Assembly (NCBI GenBank): GCA_020632995.1
Contig: JACKEN010000001.1
Coordinates: 1,520,001-1,584,000, forward strand
Source: Deltaproteobacteria bacterium
GTDB lineage: Bacteria; Myxococcota; Kuafuiibacteriia; Kuafuiibacteriales; Kuafuiibacteriaceae
Direction: 5' to 3'
Length of the DNA stretch: 64,000 bases
The notes beneath the pieces were generated by a model. It was not told the origin of the DNA. It did no database searches and saw only the letters and a list, made by a program, of their open reading frames with translations. A program made the translations under genes and the position numbers. Shown here in pieces: positions 63,342-64,000 of this stretch; position 1 is the stretch's first letter, and every line of letters begins with the position of its first letter.

Positions 63342-64000
63342 TCAGCGCCTCCGCCGCGCCACGAACCACAGCACGAGCACTCCGAGCGCGGCGCCGGAGG
63401 TGTCGCGGGCCCCCCGGCAGCTGCAACCCGAGCTGTCGGGCTGAGGGACCGAGCCCGCATCGGCAAGCTGGCCTGCATCTACCGCCACCCCGCCGTCGGC
63501 CGGCGCCCCCGCGTCTCCAGCGTCCGCAACCTCGCCTGCGTCCTCTGGTTCCGGGCCGGCGTCCACGTCCTGCCCCGCGTCCTCGGGCGGCCCGGCGTCC
63601 GGGAGCGCCGCCACCAGCTCGAGGGCGCCGACGTCCAGCGCGCCGTCCACCGCGCGAGGCGCGAGGGCCATCGGGTGCCGATACTCGAGGGTGGGGACGA
63701 GCGAGACCGCGCCGTCGCTCCCCGGAGCCGACCCCATGTCCACCGGCGCGCTCCCCGGCACCGGGCGCCAGTCGTAGCCCGCGCCGTCGACGAGGACCGA
63801 CAGGTCGGGCGTCAAGTTGCCTTGCTCGCGGGTCACCACGCCCCCGCTGATCAGGGCGCCCTGGCCGATGAAGAGGTTGTTCACCACGTCCAGCTCGACG
63901 GGCGCGGTGGCGGAGATGAACGTGCCGCGCCCAAGGCGGTTCACCACCGTGTTGTGGCTCAGGAACACGCGCTGCTCCGGCCACTGGGTCCCGTCGCCGC
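63342..64000 (-). CDS. Right-handed beta-helix-like surface protein with MYXO-CTERM-like tail, N-terminus outside window
   Basis: The C-terminal 218 residues of a longer protein that continues past the right edge. The visible start has repeated short strands (FLSHNTVVNRLGRGTFISAT, DVVNNLFIGQGALISGGVV) like the last coils of a parallel beta-helix. An Asp/Ala/Gly/Pro-rich linker (DAGPPEDAGQDVDAGPEPED) follows. The end is SGCSCRGARDTSG, a hydrophobic helix and ARRRR, a MYXO-CTERM-type sorting signal. It is probably surface-displayed or processed there. It converges on the response regulator across the minisatellites. Confidence 0.8.
   Translation of the reverse strand, partial: GDGTQWPEQRVFLSHNTVVNRLGRGTFISATAPVELDVVNNLFIGQGALISGGVVTREQGNLTPDLSVLVDGAGYDWRPVPGSAPVDMGSAPGSDGAVSLVPTLEYRHPMALAPRAVDGALDVGALELVAALPDAGPPEDAGQDVDAGPEPEDAGEVADAGDAGAPADGGVAVDAGQLADAGSVPQPDSSGCSCRGARDTSGAALGVLVLWFVARRRR

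Noticed and set aside
63128..63478. Open frame through the minisatellite encoding repeated Ala-Leu-Val-Pro-Cys units
   Set aside because: The repeat unit is about 20-21 bp and the frame survives only because it lacks stops. There is no start signal and it overlaps the true surface-protein gene.

Overview
This is a densely coding, very G+C-rich chromosomal window (roughly 70% G+C by eye). It most likely comes from a member of the Myxococcota or a close deltaproteobacterial relative. The evidence is two secreted proteins ending in a Cys-containing motif, a hydrophobic helix and an Arg cluster (MYXO-CTERM-like), Asp-Ala-Gly-rich linkers in several exported proteins, many lipoproteins with clear lipoboxes, a transmembrane Ser/Thr kinase with a PEGA-like tail, and a response regulator with a long disordered linker. 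I see no prophage, insertion sequence, CRISPR array or rRNA operon.

Layout. 1-6 kb: uridine kinase, an SDR reductase, a PlsC-type acyltransferase, Lgt, a lipoprotein phosphatase and a degenerate metallophosphoesterase. 6-10.8 kb: a type III polyketide synthase with an FAD enzyme, a divergent neutral-sphingomyelinase-like protein, a GNAT, a YbaK-type deacylase and tRNA-Arg(UCG). 11-17 kb: a FliA/WhiG-type sigma factor, a lipoprotein/outer-membrane barrel/hydrolase set and a sodium:solute symporter. 17-23.6 kb: a polyhydroxyalkanoate (PHA) locus made of two diverging operons around phaR. One encodes a PhaE-like protein, an acyl-CoA ligase, a class III PhaC and a depolymerase-like esterase; the other encodes phasin and a second PhaC. 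23.6-29.3 kb: RlmN, a CelD-like/GT4/FemAB-like surface-polymer operon and a MATE exporter. 30.6-35 kb: a 1,167-residue toxin-like protein with a small gene behind it that could encode immunity. 35-50.5 kb: an Old Yellow Enzyme, LeuRS, hydrolases, a large phosphoesterase, an aldo/keto reductase, ATP-grasp and Uma2 proteins, and a Zn-ribbon membrane protein. 50.5-64 kb: PurA, two ABC permeases, HisZ, PEGA protein, an altered zincin, the Ser/Thr kinase, a peptide-binding lipoprotein, an EF-hand protein, the response regulator, a minisatellite cluster and a truncated beta-helix protein.

The PHA genes form the clearest system. Monomer activation, polymerisation, granule coating, depolymerisation and repression sit together, and TTGTGC/GCACAA-type palindromes lie in front of both operons and, in weaker form, in front of the distant SDR gene near 1.9 kb.

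The strongest signals that the gene list does not explain are two. First, a 14-bp palindrome GCAA-N6-TTGC occurs 19 times by hand count, always inside genes and often on rare codons; about 0.5 is expected by my rough estimate. Second, a 180-bp near-perfect inverted repeat fills the junction between two convergent genes and supplies both stop codons; a 59-bp relative lies 20 kb away.
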